Of a stretch of 64,000 nucleotides of DNA, positions 17,282 to 26,183 are shown piece by piece (positions within the stretch are counted from its first letter, which is position 1; each line of letters begins with the position of its first letter). Below the pieces are notes generated by a model, which searched no databases, was not told the DNA's origin, and worked only from the letters and a program-made list of their open reading frames with translations. Made by a program: the position numbers and the translations under genes. Source of the DNA: Stenotrophomonas sp. NA06056 (GTDB taxonomy: Bacteria; Pseudomonadota; Gammaproteobacteria; Xanthomonadales; Xanthomonadaceae); the NCBI RefSeq assembly GCF_013364355.1, contig NZ_CP054931.1, positions 3,957,501 to 4,021,500 on the forward strand. The letters are read 5' to 3'.

Positions 17282-19807
17282 ATGTTCAAGAACGTCCTGT
17301 TCCAACTGCACTGGCTGCTGGGCATCAGCGCGGGTGCCATCCTGGCCGTAATGGGCCTGAGCGGCGCGGTCCTGTCCTTCGAGGATGAGCTGCTGCGCGC
17401 AGCCAATCCCGGTTTCGCTGCGATTGCCGAACACCATGCCGACAACCAGCAACCGCTCGCCTTGAGTGAACTGGTGCCGTTGCTGCAGGCCGGCACCGAG
17501 CGGCCGCTGCAGCGCCTGCGGATGGACGCTAGCGGCCAGCGCCCGTCGGTGGCGCGCTTTGCCGGCGGCAAGGACCACTGGGTGTATTTCGACCCCTACA
17601 GCGGCGAGCGCTTCAGCGCGCTGCGCGGGCAGGCCTTCTTCGATTTCGTCGAGGACCTGCACCGCCATCTGGTTGCTGGCGAGCGCGGCTCGTGGATCAC
17701 CGGCAGCTGCGCGATCGCCCTGCTGTTCTTCACCCTGTCCGGGCTGTACCTGCGCTGGCCGCGCCGCTGGTGGCACTGGCGCAGCTGGTTGGCGGTGGAG
17801 TGGGCGCGCAAGGGCCGCGGCTTCCTGTGGAGCCTGCATTCGGTGGTGGGTACCTGGGTGCTGCTGATCTACCTGATGAGCGCACTGACCGGGTTGTGGT
17901 GGTCGTTCGACTGGTACCGCAACGGGCTGACCCGATTGGTGGGTGTCGCGCCGCCCGCCAAGCACACGCTCGCCAAGGATCTTCCCCTGGATCTGCACAA
18001 CGTCGAGGCCACGCTGTATGCGCTGCCCGGCGTGCGCCAGGGCTTCATCGACCTGCGTCTGCCGGAGAAGCCCGGGCAAGCACTCAACGTACGGGTGATG
18101 TCGGCCGATCCTGCGCAGCGTGGCGGCCACCATGACCGCGCACATGACCTGCTGCAGCTCGACCCGGCCAGCGGCGCGATCCTCGACGCACGTCCCTACG
18201 CGCGCCAAGGGGCAGGTGGCCAGCTCACCACCAGCATGTTCGCCCTGCACTCGGGCAGCTTCTTCGGCATGCCAGGGCGCATCGTGGTGATGCTCAGCAG
18301 CCTGGGCATGTGCCTGTTCTTCGTCACCGGCTGGCTGTTGTACCTGGACCGCCGCCGCAGCCAGCGCGCGGCACGCGCGCTGCGGCAGACCGTTCCGGCA
18401 GCAGCACTGCATTCCGGGGGCACACCGTGGTTGGTGGTGCATGCCAGCCAGAGCGGCCTGGCCGAACAGCTGGCCTGGCGGGCAGCGGCACAGCTGCAGG
18501 CGGCTGGCCACGGGGTGCAGGTACTGCCGCTTGCGCGCGTGACCGCCACGCAGCTGCAGGCCACCACACAAGCACTGTTCGTACTCAGCACCTTCGGTGA
18601 TGGCGAACCACCGGACAACGCACGGCGCAGCGCACGCCAACTGCTGGCACAGCTGCCGGACCTTGCCGGGCTGCGCTACGGCATGCTCGCGCTGGGCGAT
18701 CACCAGTACGCGCGGTTCTGTGGATTCGGCATGCAGGTGGATGACTGGCTGGTCCGCGCGGGCGCGCAGCCGTTGTTTCCGCGCATCGACGTCGATGCCG
18801 CATCGGTGGTGGCACTGCGCCAGTGGCAGCTGCAGCTGAGCGGGCTGACCGGCATCGATACCGATGACAGCGTGCTGCCAGCAGCCACGGTGATGCACGA
18901 CTGGCGCCTGATCGACCGCACACTGCTCAACGCCGGCAGCGTCGGTGGCCAGATCTGGCAGATCCGCCTGGCAGCGCCGGCCGATGTCGATTGGCAGGCC
19001 GGTGACATCCTGCATATCGCACCACGCCACGACGCGCGGCACGTGCGCGCGGCACTTCGGGCGCATGGCCTGGATCCCCTGCAACCGGTGCTGCTCGACG
19101 GTGGTACGAAGACGCTGCTGGAACTGGCCAGCGAACGCGTGCTGCCCGAGCCGGATGGTGACGTACAGGTGCAGGATGCAGGCCTGTGGTTGTCGGGCCT
19201 GCCGCCACTGCCTGGGCGTGAGTACTCCATCGCCTCATGCGCTGCCGATGGCCACGTGGAGCTGGTGGTCCGGCGGGTTCACGACGCAGCCGGCCGCGCG
19301 GGCCTCGGCTCGGGTTGGCTGACCCTGCATGCACCCGTTGGCAGTGCCGTTGCTGCCCGCGTGCATCGCAACCCGGGTTTCCATCGGCAGCCGGGCGCAC
19401 CGATGGTACTGATCGGCAACGGCACGGGCATCGCCGGCCTGCGCAGCCTGCTGCGTGAAGCCGCGCATCAGGGTGAGCACGGTCATTGGCTGTTGTTTGG
19501 CGAGCGCCAGCGCGCACACGACTTCCTGTTCGCCGACGAGATCACCCGGTGGCAGGCTGACGCGCACCTGCTGCGCTTGGACCAGGCGTACTCGCGTGAT
19601 GTGGACGATGGCGGCTACGTGCAGCATCGACTGCGCGCTGCGGTGGATGAACTCCATGCGTGGCTGGCACGCGGTGCAGTGATCCATGTGTGTGGATCGC
19701 TGCACGGCATGGCCGAAGGCGTGGACCAGGTGCTGCGCGAGGCACTGGGCGATGAAGCAGTGGAAACGCTGCTGGAAAACGGACGTTACCGGCGCGACGT
19801 GTATTGA
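17282..19807 (+). CDS. PepSY-TM / flavodoxin / NADPH-flavin reductase fusion protein
   Basis: Predicted membrane-bound iron or siderophore reductase of 841 residues. Residues 1-365 form a PepSY-associated transmembrane module with four membrane segments (about 12-32, 140-160, 190-212, 338-358), conserved histidines for haem and the HRHLVAGE/HSVVGTW motifs. About 383-520 is a flavodoxin-like FMN domain (HASQSGLAEQ, STFGDGEPPDNA). About 545-690 binds FAD (REYSIAS), and 700-841 binds NAD(P)H (IGNGTGIAGLRS). Electrons would pass from NADPH to FAD, FMN and then across the membrane. A Fur box just upstream suggests induction by iron starvation. The Shine-Dalgarno sequence is poor. The substrate is not known from sequence. 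Confidence 0.87.
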   Translation: MFKNVLFQLHWLLGISAGAILAVMGLSGAVLSFEDELLRAANPGFAAIAEHHADNQQPLALSELVPLLQAGTERPLQRLRMDASGQRPSVARFAGGKDHWVYFDPYSGERFSALRGQAFFDFVEDLHRHLVAGERGSWITGSCAIALLFFTLSGLYLRWPRRWWHWRSWLAVEWARKGRGFLWSLHSVVGTWVLLIYLMSALTGLWWSFDWYRNGLTRLVGVAPPAKHTLAKDLPLDLHNVEATLYALPGVRQGFIDLRLPEKPGQALNVRVMSADPAQRGGHHDRAHDLLQLDPASGAILDARPYARQGAGGQLTTSMFALHSGSFFGMPGRIVVMLSSLGMCLFFVTGWLLYLDRRRSQRAARALRQTVPAAALHSGGTPWLVVHASQSGLAEQLAWRAAAQLQAAGHGVQVLPLARVTATQLQATTQALFVLSTFGDGEPPDNARRSARQLLAQLPDLAGLRYGMLALGDHQYARFCGFGMQVDDWLVRAGAQPLFPRIDVDAASVVALRQWQLQLSGLTGIDTDDSVLPAATVMHDWRLIDRTLLNAGSVGGQIWQIRLAAPADVDWQAGDILHIAPRHDARHVRAALRAHGLDPLQPVLLDGGTKTLLELASERVLPEPDGDVQVQDAGLWLSGLPPLPGREYSIASCAADGHVELVVRRVHDAAGRAGLGSGWLTLHAPVGSAVAARVHRNPGFHRQPGAPMVLIGNGTGIAGLRSLLREAAHQGEHGHWLLFGERQRAHDFLFADEITRWQADAHLLRLDQAYSRDVDDGGYVQHRLRAAVDELHAWLARGAVIHVCGSLHGMAEGVDQVLREALGDEAVETLLENGRYRRDVY

Positions 19808-19812
19808 GTCCG

Positions 19813-19835
19813 TTCGCCGGGCATGGCCCGGCGAA
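19813..19835. terminator. Bidirectional palindrome between converging genes
   Basis: TTCGCCGGGC-ATG-GCCCGGCGAA is a perfect 10-bp stem with a 3-nt loop, set between the reductase gene (+, ends 19807) and the chemoreceptor gene (-, ends 19849). It belongs to the GCCGGGCATGGCCCGGC palindrome subtype seen at 40535 and 44201 but lacks the GTAG border. No T-run follows, so termination efficiency is uncertain. Confidence 0.6.
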
Positions 19836-19848
19836 GGCGATCAGGCCA

Positions 19849-22386
19849 TCACGCCGCGGCCTGCGCCCGCCGCTCGGGCTGCAGGCGGAACGCTGCCACC
19901 GCTTCGGCCAGCGCCTGCACCTGGGCCTGCATCTGCGCGGTCGATGCACCAGCTTCTTCAACCAGGCTGGCATTGCGCTGCGTGCTGGCCTCCATCTGCA
20001 CGACGGTCTGGTTCACCTGGGCGATCCCCGCATGCTGCTCATGCGAAGCACTGCGGATGCCGGCCAGCAGCCCGGCCAACTGCTGCACGCTGCTGACGAT
20101 CTCATCCATCGTGGTGCCCGCCTGCTCGGCCTGCGTACTGCCCTGGCCAACCCGCGCTACCGAATCCTCAATCAGTCCCTTGATCTGCTTGGCCGCATCC
20201 GCGCTGCGCTGGGCCAACAACCGCACCTCGGCGGCGACCACCGCAAAGCTGCGGCCCTGCTCGCCTGCCCGCGCGGCTTCCACGGCCGCGTTGAGGGCCA
20301 GGATGTTGGTCTGGAAGGCGATGCCATCGATCAGCTGGATGATGTCGCCGATGCGCCGCGACGACGCGCTGATGCCCTGCATGGTCGCCACCACCTGGCC
20401 GACCGCGGTACCGCCGCGCTCGGCCACCCTGGCGGCATCACGCACCAGTCCGTCAGCGCGTCCCGCGGCGTCGGCATTGCGGCCGACGGTGTCGGTCAGC
20501 TCATGCATCGATGCCGCGGTTTCTTCCAGGTTGGCCGCTTGTTGCTCCGTGCGCTGGGAAAGATCGTGATGGCCGGCGACGATCTCGCCGACCCCCACAT
20601 CCAGACGGAGCGTGGCCTGCTGGATACGGGTGACAATGTGGCCCAGCTGCGCGACGGTGGCGTTGGCATCGTCACGCATGCGCGCGAATACGCCCTGCAG
20701 GTCGCCTTCCATGCGCACGCTCAGGTCACCGCGTGCCAATGCAGCCAGCAGCGCCTGCAGATCGCCAAGGTTGCTCTCGAAGGTGGACAGCAGGCGATTG
20801 ATGCTGGTCGACAGCGTGCGTACGAACCCTTGCTTGCCCTGCAGTGCGATGCGCCCCTGCAGCTCGCCATGCGCCGCCGCGTCGACCAGTGCCGCCACTT
20901 CGGTTTCAAGCAGCGTTTCCAGCGCGCGACTGCGCCATTCCACTGCCACGCCAAGGAAGTGGTCGTCCTCGACGATGGCATTGGCGATCAACTGGTAGCG
21001 GGTACCGGCGTGGCCGATCTCGCGCTCTTCGCGCTGCCGCACGCCGATCAGCCCCCCCAGCGCCGGATGCAGGCGAACCGCGTCGCTGCCGAGCAAGGCC
21101 TCTGCGGAAAGACCCAGCAGCTGCAGCAGCGCCGGGTTGGCGTAGGCCACCTGCCCTTCCGCATCAACCACCATCAAGCCAGTCTGCGCGCTGTCCAGCG
21201 CCTGCCGCACGCGCGTGTTACCGCGTGCCAGCGCGCGCTCGGTCTCGATCCGCGCACGCAGGCGCTGCTGCATGTCGACCAGACGCTGCGCGAGCTGGCC
21301 GATCTCATCGTTGGCGTTGTGCACGCGCAGCGTAGTGTCGAGCCGATCATCAGCAATATCACCGGCAAAGCGCAGGGTGTCCTGGATCGGCCGACGCACT
21401 GCACGCACCACCAGCACCAGGCTGGTGATCAGCACACCAGCCACCAGCAGCAGGGTGGCCACGAACAGCGCGCTGGCCGTCCTTGCGCCTGACTGCTGGC
21501 GCAGTTGTGCCTGTCCCAGTGCTGCAACCTGGGCCTGCTGGAACGCAGCCAATGCCGGGCCCACGGCCGCGGCGGTCTCAAGCAGCGATTGCGCCTCCAC
21601 ATCCAGGCCGACGCGCGCGGCGGTATAGCCCAGCAACGCCGCCTGGTACGCTTCCATCCCGTTGCGCACGCGCTCCTGCACCTCGGCGGGCAGGCCGGTC
21701 AGTGCCAGATCGAAGGGCAGCTTTTCTTCGCTGGCACGATCAGCATGGGTGGAATCGCCGTCGAGCAGCAGCAACGCTTCCTGGCGCCGCATCCGCTGCA
21801 CATGCAGGGACAACGCAGGACGCTCCAGCGCATCCACCTGCGTCTGCAGTGCGTCGGCAGCCTGCTGCAGCTGCGCGGCCAGACCGGCGTCGCCGCGTCC
21901 CATCTCATCCACCCGCTCGAACAACGCGGCGATGCCCTGCGAGAATGCATCCACAGACTCGGCCATCGCCTGCAGCACCCTGCGTCGTCCCGCATCCATC
22001 GGCATGTCACGCAACGCCTGCAGGTCCTGCTTCAACATCTGCTGCGTGGCCAGCAACTGGCTGCGGTCTGCATCATCGAAACTGCGCGCATACTGGGTCT
22101 GCAGGCGCCGGGCCTCGGCCACGCGAGCGGCCAGCGAAGCCACGCGATCACTGCCGTGCTGGTAGCTGGCCTGATCGCGCGCCGCCTGCGTGCTCGCCTG
22201 GTTGGTCCAGGCATGGACGGCGGCGATGGCCAGCAGGCCCAGGCTGCAGACCAGCAGGGTCGCCTTGAGCTTGTCGGCGACGCTGAGCCGATGGGGCTGC
22301 AGCCAGCGCAGCAGGCCAGGGAAACGGGAACGCAACCCGGCAACGCGGCTACGCAGGGACCGAAGGTGGGGAACGACGGCCGACAT
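19849..22386 (-). CDS. Methyl-accepting chemotaxis protein with PAS domain
   Basis: Inner-membrane chemoreceptor of 845 residues that would signal through CheW/CheA to the flagella. Membrane segments at about 41-60 and 303-325 bracket a periplasmic, mostly helical sensing domain of some 240 residues. Then come a HAMP domain ([14 protein letters not shown]), a PAS domain ([20 protein letters not shown]) and the signalling hairpin with the conserved tip [22 protein letters not shown]. There is no C-terminal CheR/CheB-docking pentapeptide (it ends RRAQAAA). A GGAG lies 8 nt before the ATG, and a flagellar sigma-28 promoter lies just upstream. The ligand is unknown. Confidence 0.93.
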   Translation of the reverse strand: MSAVVPHLRSLRSRVAGLRSRFPGLLRWLQPHRLSVADKLKATLLVCSLGLLAIAAVHAWTNQASTQAARDQASYQHGSDRVASLAARVAEARRLQTQYARSFDDADRSQLLATQQMLKQDLQALRDMPMDAGRRRVLQAMAESVDAFSQGIAALFERVDEMGRGDAGLAAQLQQAADALQTQVDALERPALSLHVQRMRRQEALLLLDGDSTHADRASEEKLPFDLALTGLPAEVQERVRNGMEAYQAALLGYTAARVGLDVEAQSLLETAAAVGPALAAFQQAQVAALGQAQLRQQSGARTASALFVATLLLVAGVLITSLVLVVRAVRRPIQDTLRFAGDIADDRLDTTLRVHNANDEIGQLAQRLVDMQQRLRARIETERALARGNTRVRQALDSAQTGLMVVDAEGQVAYANPALLQLLGLSAEALLGSDAVRLHPALGGLIGVRQREEREIGHAGTRYQLIANAIVEDDHFLGVAVEWRSRALETLLETEVAALVDAAAHGELQGRIALQGKQGFVRTLSTSINRLLSTFESNLGDLQALLAALARGDLSVRMEGDLQGVFARMRDDANATVAQLGHIVTRIQQATLRLDVGVGEIVAGHHDLSQRTEQQAANLEETAASMHELTDTVGRNADAAGRADGLVRDAARVAERGGTAVGQVVATMQGISASSRRIGDIIQLIDGIAFQTNILALNAAVEAARAGEQGRSFAVVAAEVRLLAQRSADAAKQIKGLIEDSVARVGQGSTQAEQAGTTMDEIVSSVQQLAGLLAGIRSASHEQHAGIAQVNQTVVQMEASTQRNASLVEEAGASTAQMQAQVQALAEAVAAFRLQPERRAQAAA

Positions 22387-22414
22387 GACAGACTCCAGGC
22401 GGAAGGACGCACCT

Positions 22415-22441
22415 GTATCGGCCGGCTTCAGCGCAACTTTA
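22415..22441 (-). promoter_or_regulatory. Sigma-28 (FliA) promoter of the chemoreceptor gene
   Basis: On the minus strand TAAAGTTG (22434-22441), an 11-bp spacer and GCCGATAC (22415-22422) match the FliA consensus TAAAGTTT-N11-GCCGATAA at 14 of 16 positions. Transcription would start about 20 nt before the ATG at 22386. This ties the receptor to late flagellar gene expression. Confidence 0.85.
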
Positions 22442-22588
22442 GCGCCGAAGTGAATCCTGCCGCGGACAGTGGCCGGTCGTCGCTGTTGTACCGGCCGCAG
22501 GCGACGGGGGGATGACACCGGGGAGGCACACTTGACCTCAACCCCAGTTGCGGTAGCACAGTAGAGCCCCCTGCCCGTGTTGACCGTC

Positions 22589-23422
22589 ATGTCCATCGAT
22601 GTCCCCCGCTATCTGCAGCGCCTGCAGCTGGATGCCCGACCACCACTCACCCTCGCCGGGCTGACCCTGCTGCAGCAGCACCACAACGCGCTGCTGCCGT
22701 TCGAGACGCTGACCAGCCTGCTGCGCGATGCGGTCGCCATCGACCTCGACAGCGTCCAGCACAAGCTGCTGCACGCGCAGCGCGGCGGCTACTGCTTCGA
22801 ACTCAATGGCGCGTTCCTGGCGCTGCTGCACGCCCTGGGCTTCGACGCGCAGCCGCTGAGCGCACGGGTGCTGTTGTCGGCCACCGATGGCGAGTTGACC
22901 GCGCGTACCCATCTGCTGCTGCGGGTGCGCCTGCAGGACGAAGACTGGCTGGTCGATACCGGCTTCGGCAGCCTGACCCCGACCGTGCCATTGCGCCTGC
23001 ATGAGACTGCCGTGCAGGACACACCGCATGAGCGCTACCGCGTGCAACGCCTGGATGATGGCGATTTCATGCTCGCCGCCGAAGCAGCGGACGACTGGCG
23101 GGCGCTGTACCGCTTCGATCTGCAGCCACCGGCGCCGATCGACAACGAGGTGGGCAACTGGTACGTGTGCACGCATCCGCAGTCGAGCTTCCCGGGCCAA
23201 CTGCGTGCGTCACTGACCGGGCCGGATTGGCGACGCACCATCGGCAGCGGCAACTACACCGAATACCGCCCCGGGCAAGTGCCGGCCAAGCGCCCGCTGC
23301 GCGATGTACAGGACGTGCGCGAGGTGCTGCAGCAGGGCTTCGGCATGCGCCTTCCGGACGATCCGCGACTGGACCCGGCCATCGCCGACTGGCTGCAGCG
23401 ATCGCAGGCCCCATCCGCGTAG
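22589..23422 (+). CDS. nat: Arylamine N-acetyltransferase
   Basis: Cytoplasmic enzyme moving an acetyl group from acetyl-CoA to aromatic amines, hydrazines or hydroxylamines. The catalytic triad is visible: Cys69 in RGGYCFELN, His108 in TARTHLLL and Asp123 in VDTGFG. The length of 277 residues fits bacterial NATs. The ATG at 22589 is preferred to a TTG at 22577; neither has a strong ribosome-binding site. It diverges from the chemoreceptor gene and converges with the glyoxalase-like gene. The natural substrate is not evident. Confidence 0.93.
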   Translation: MSIDVPRYLQRLQLDARPPLTLAGLTLLQQHHNALLPFETLTSLLRDAVAIDLDSVQHKLLHAQRGGYCFELNGAFLALLHALGFDAQPLSARVLLSATDGELTARTHLLLRVRLQDEDWLVDTGFGSLTPTVPLRLHETAVQDTPHERYRVQRLDDGDFMLAAEAADDWRALYRFDLQPPAPIDNEVGNWYVCTHPQSSFPGQLRASLTGPDWRRTIGSGNYTEYRPGQVPAKRPLRDVQDVREVLQQGFGMRLPDDPRLDPAIADWLQRSQAPSA

Positions 23423-23453
23423 AGCTTTCGGCCCTCGGTTGCTGCCATTGGCG

Positions 23454-23825
23454 CTACGCGTTGACGAGCGCCTGCAGGGCAATCCGGTTGCCCTCGCTGT
23501 CGCGGATCTCGGCAACCCGCCAGTCACCGGCCACGGCTGGGCCAAAGCACAGCACCGCGCCGGCCTGCAACGCGCGCCGCAGACTGTCATCCAGATCATC
23601 CACACCCAGGTAGATCCGCGCGCCCTGCTCCGAGGGCAGGTAGTCGGCGCCGTGCACCAGCGCCATGCTGGCCCCCACGTCCGCGTCGTTGAATGGCAGG
23701 TACGCCATCCGGCAGTCGTGCACGTTGATCGGCGCAGCGACGTCCACCTGCAGCCATTGCCGATAGAACGCGATGGCGCGGTCCAGGTCGGCAACGGGAA
23801 CTTCAACGTGCAGGATGGGATTCAT
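23454..23825 (-). CDS. VOC-superfamily (glyoxalase/bleomycin-resistance-like) protein
   Basis: A 123-residue single VOC module: MNPILHVEVPVADLDRAIAF at the start, the GASMALVHG strand in the middle and RVAEIRDSEGNRIALQAL at the end are the usual betaalphabetabetabeta landmarks. Such proteins act as metal-dependent lyases or isomerases or bind small molecules, as homodimers. It begins 10 bp after the response-regulator stop, so it is the third gene of the histidine kinase-regulator operon and may be part of its output. The substrate is unknown. Confidence 0.85.
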   Translation of the reverse strand: MNPILHVEVPVADLDRAIAFYRQWLQVDVAAPINVHDCRMAYLPFNDADVGASMALVHGADYLPSEQGARIYLGVDDLDDSLRRALQAGAVLCFGPAVAGDWRVAEIRDSEGNRIALQALVNA

Positions 23826-23835
23826 GGCGTCGGCT

Positions 23836-24474
23836 CTAGATGATTCGCAGGGTGATGGCCTTGAGTACCGCGCGGGTGCGATCACGCGTACCCAGCTTGT
23901 CCAGCAGGGTGGATACGTAGTTCTTCACCGTGCCCTCGGCCAGGAACAGGCTGCGTGCGATTTCCTTGTTGCTGTAGCCACCGGCCAGCAAGCGCAGGAT
24001 CGCTACCTCGCGCTCGCCGAAGGTATCACTGGGCGGCGCTTCGTCATGGAATCGATAGCGTGCCCGTACCGGTTCGGTGCTGACCGGCAGCAACAGTGTC
24101 TGGCCGGCAGCGACCCGCTCGATGGCCTCGCGCAGGTCTTCCGGCGCTGCGTCCTTGAGCAGGAAGCCCTGCGCGCCGGCCTCACTGGCACGCAGCAGCA
24201 GGTCACTCTCGTCGAAGGTGGTCAGCAGCAGGCAGGGCGTGCTGTCGCCACGCGCACGCAGCTGGCGCAGGGCCTCGACACCATCCATGCCGGGCATGCG
24301 GATATCGCTGAGCACCACGTCCACTTCGTGCGTGGCGAGCGCCTGCAGCAGTGCCTGGCCGTCCTCGGCTTCCAGCACCACGTGCATCCCCAGCCCCTGC
24401 AGCAACGCACGCAGGCCGGCACGCACCAGTGCCTGGTCGTCGGCCAGTGCGATCCGGATCGTCGGGGTGCTCAT
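23836..24474 (-). CDS. NarL/LuxR-family response regulator
   Basis: A 212-residue DNA-binding regulator. The receiver domain has Asp12-Asp13, the phosphorylated Asp57 in VDVVLSDIRMPGMDG and Lys in FLLKDA. A LuxR-type helix-turn-helix fills the C-terminus (FGEREVAILRLLAGG, then NKEIARSLFLAEGTVKNYVS). The ATG overlaps the kinase gene's stop by 4 bp, so the cognate partner is clear. Likely targets are its own operon and the DUF2141/carotenoid oxygenase genes that diverge from it; this is inference from position. Confidence 0.93.
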   Translation of the reverse strand: MSTPTIRIALADDQALVRAGLRALLQGLGMHVVLEAEDGQALLQALATHEVDVVLSDIRMPGMDGVEALRQLRARGDSTPCLLLTTFDESDLLLRASEAGAQGFLLKDAAPEDLREAIERVAAGQTLLLPVSTEPVRARYRFHDEAPPSDTFGEREVAILRLLAGGYSNKEIARSLFLAEGTVKNYVSTLLDKLGTRDRTRAVLKAITLRII

Positions 24475-25571
24475 GCCGGCAACCGTGCGATCAGGTGCAT
24501 GCCGCCGTGCTCAGTACGGGCAAGCTGCAGCTCGCCCTGCATCACGGCCAGGCGCTCGCGCATGCCGACAATGCCATTGCCTTCGCTGATGCGCTCGGCA
24601 CGTTGGCCGTCATCGCGGATATCAATGCGCAAGCGGGAATTCTCTTTGGTCATCGTCAACCACACGGTGCCGGCATCGGCGTGGCGTGCGGCATTGGTCA
24701 GCGCTTCCTGTACCAGGCGCAGCACGGTCTCGGCCAGCTGCGGGTCGGTCACCCGCAGGCCCTCGGCAATCTGCACCTGCAGGCGCGGGCGCGGGAATGG
24801 CGCAGCCAGCGCGTGCAGCGCGGTGTCGAGATCCAGGCCACGATCGTCGCGCATCGACTGCACGACCTGGCGGATATCGGTCAGCAGCTCACCGGACAGC
24901 TGTTCGGCCAACAACAGACCGTCGCGTCCGGCCAGCGCCGGATCGGCGGCCAGCGCGCGCAGGTTCAAGCGCATGGCGGTGAGCTTGTGTCCGGCCACGT
25001 CGTGCAGTTCACGCGCCAGCCGCAGGCGCTCGGCATCACGCGCACTGTCGGCCAACAGCGCGCGCGTGGCCAGCAGATCCGCATTGACGCGGGCCAGCGC
25101 ATCGCGTGCCAGTGCGGTGCTGCGCGCGTAGTGCGCCGTGAGCGCAGCGAACACCTGGAAGCCGCCGTACAGCAGCACGATCATCAATGGCTGCGGGAAG
25201 GCAGCCTGCTTGAGTACCGCATAAAGTGCGACGTTGGCTGCCAGGGCAATGAGCAGCACTACCCGCGGCGGCCAATGCTCGGCCAGCTGGGCAACCAGCA
25301 CAACCAGCAGGATCGGCGCAGTGCCCGTGCGCGGTTCCAGCGCCACCATGGCCACCGCCAGCACGGCCTGCATCACGCCGGCGATCAATCGCACGCCCTC
25401 ACGGCTGGGCAGCTGCGAATGCACGGCGAACAGCAGCAGGAACAGGCCAAGCACCGCCCAGCGCAGGCCCGCCCCTGGGGTGTGTACGCCCAGGGTCAGG
25501 CCGACCACCAGGATGGTGACCAGGCCAGCCAGGCTGAGCGGGCTCAGCAGATGACGGAGGAAGGAGGGCAT
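24471..25571 (-). CDS. NarL-type sensor histidine kinase (HisKA_3)
   Basis: A 366-residue inner-membrane kinase. The N-terminal ~150 residues hold five or six closely packed hydrophobic segments with almost no periplasmic loops, as in DesK-like sensors of membrane state. Next come a coiled coil, the dimerisation/phosphoacceptor motif RLARELHDVAGHKL (His190), and an ATPase domain with LVQEALTNAARHA and a G box (GNGIVGMRER). It is translationally coupled to its regulator. The frame stays open upstream to 25955, but the ATG at 25571 is where homology and hydrophobicity begin; the Shine-Dalgarno sequence is weak. The signal is unknown. Confidence 0.9.
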   Translation of the reverse strand: MPSFLRHLLSPLSLAGLVTILVVGLTLGVHTPGAGLRWAVLGLFLLLFAVHSQLPSREGVRLIAGVMQAVLAVAMVALEPRTGTAPILLVVLVAQLAEHWPPRVVLLIALAANVALYAVLKQAAFPQPLMIVLLYGGFQVFAALTAHYARSTALARDALARVNADLLATRALLADSARDAERLRLARELHDVAGHKLTAMRLNLRALAADPALAGRDGLLLAEQLSGELLTDIRQVVQSMRDDRGLDLDTALHALAAPFPRPRLQVQIAEGLRVTDPQLAETVLRLVQEALTNAARHADAGTVWLTMTKENSRLRIDIRDDGQRAERISEGNGIVGMRERLAVMQGELQLARTEHGGMHLIARLPA

Positions 25572-25719
25572 GTCTGCATGCTGCGGGCAGTGGCGGGCGC
25601 TCGGCAATGGGGACGGCGCAGAAAGTGACTTCTGGCACGTCGGATTGATGACCACTGGCCCTGATCGCCGAGCTTGCGGCCGCACAGACTGGCCACACAC
25701 CGCCCACGGAGCCATCGCC

Positions 25720-26157
25720 ATGATCCTCACCAGCACGATCCGCGCCACCCTGCTGTGCGCCACCCTCGCCGGCCTGTCGATGGCCACCAGCGCTGCCGCC
25801 GCCGAGCTGACCGTCAATGTGCATGACATCCGCGCCCAGACCGGCACCCTGCGTGTGGCACTGGTCAACACCGGCACGGCGTGGGACGGCAAGGCTGCGC
25901 CGGTGCAAGCGCAGCAGGCACGCCCCCAAGGTGAGAGCGCGCACTTCACCTTCAAGGACCTGCCGGCCGGCGACTACGCCGTGCTGCTGACCCACGATGA
26001 GAACGACAACGGCAAGCTCGATACGAACCTGGTGGGCATGCCGGTAGAGGGTTATGGGTTCAGCAACAACCCGCAGGTGATGCGCAAGCCGACCTTCGAT
26101 GAAGCGCGTTTCAGCGTGCCGACCACCGGCACGGCCATCGACATCAGCCTGCGCTGA
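25720..26157 (+). CDS. Exported DUF2141 protein
   Basis: A 145-residue secreted protein with a Sec signal peptide (MILTSTIRATLLCATLAGLS through ATSAAAA, cut near residue 27). The mature part carries the DUF2141 pattern: LTVNVHDIRAQTGTLRVAL, the AHFTFKDLPAGDYAVLLTHDENDNGKLDTN core, an Asp-rich loop that could bind calcium, and PVEGYGFSNN. GGAG lies 8 nt before the ATG. It precedes a Tat-exported carotenoid oxygenase by 26 bp and is probably co-transcribed. DUF2141 genes often travel with carotenoid genes; the function is not known. Confidence 0.88.
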   Translation: MILTSTIRATLLCATLAGLSMATSAAAAELTVNVHDIRAQTGTLRVALVNTGTAWDGKAAPVQAQQARPQGESAHFTFKDLPAGDYAVLLTHDENDNGKLDTNLVGMPVEGYGFSNNPQVMRKPTFDEARFSVPTTGTAIDISLR

Positions 26158-26183
26158 TCCATCCACTCCGCCCGAGACCTGTC

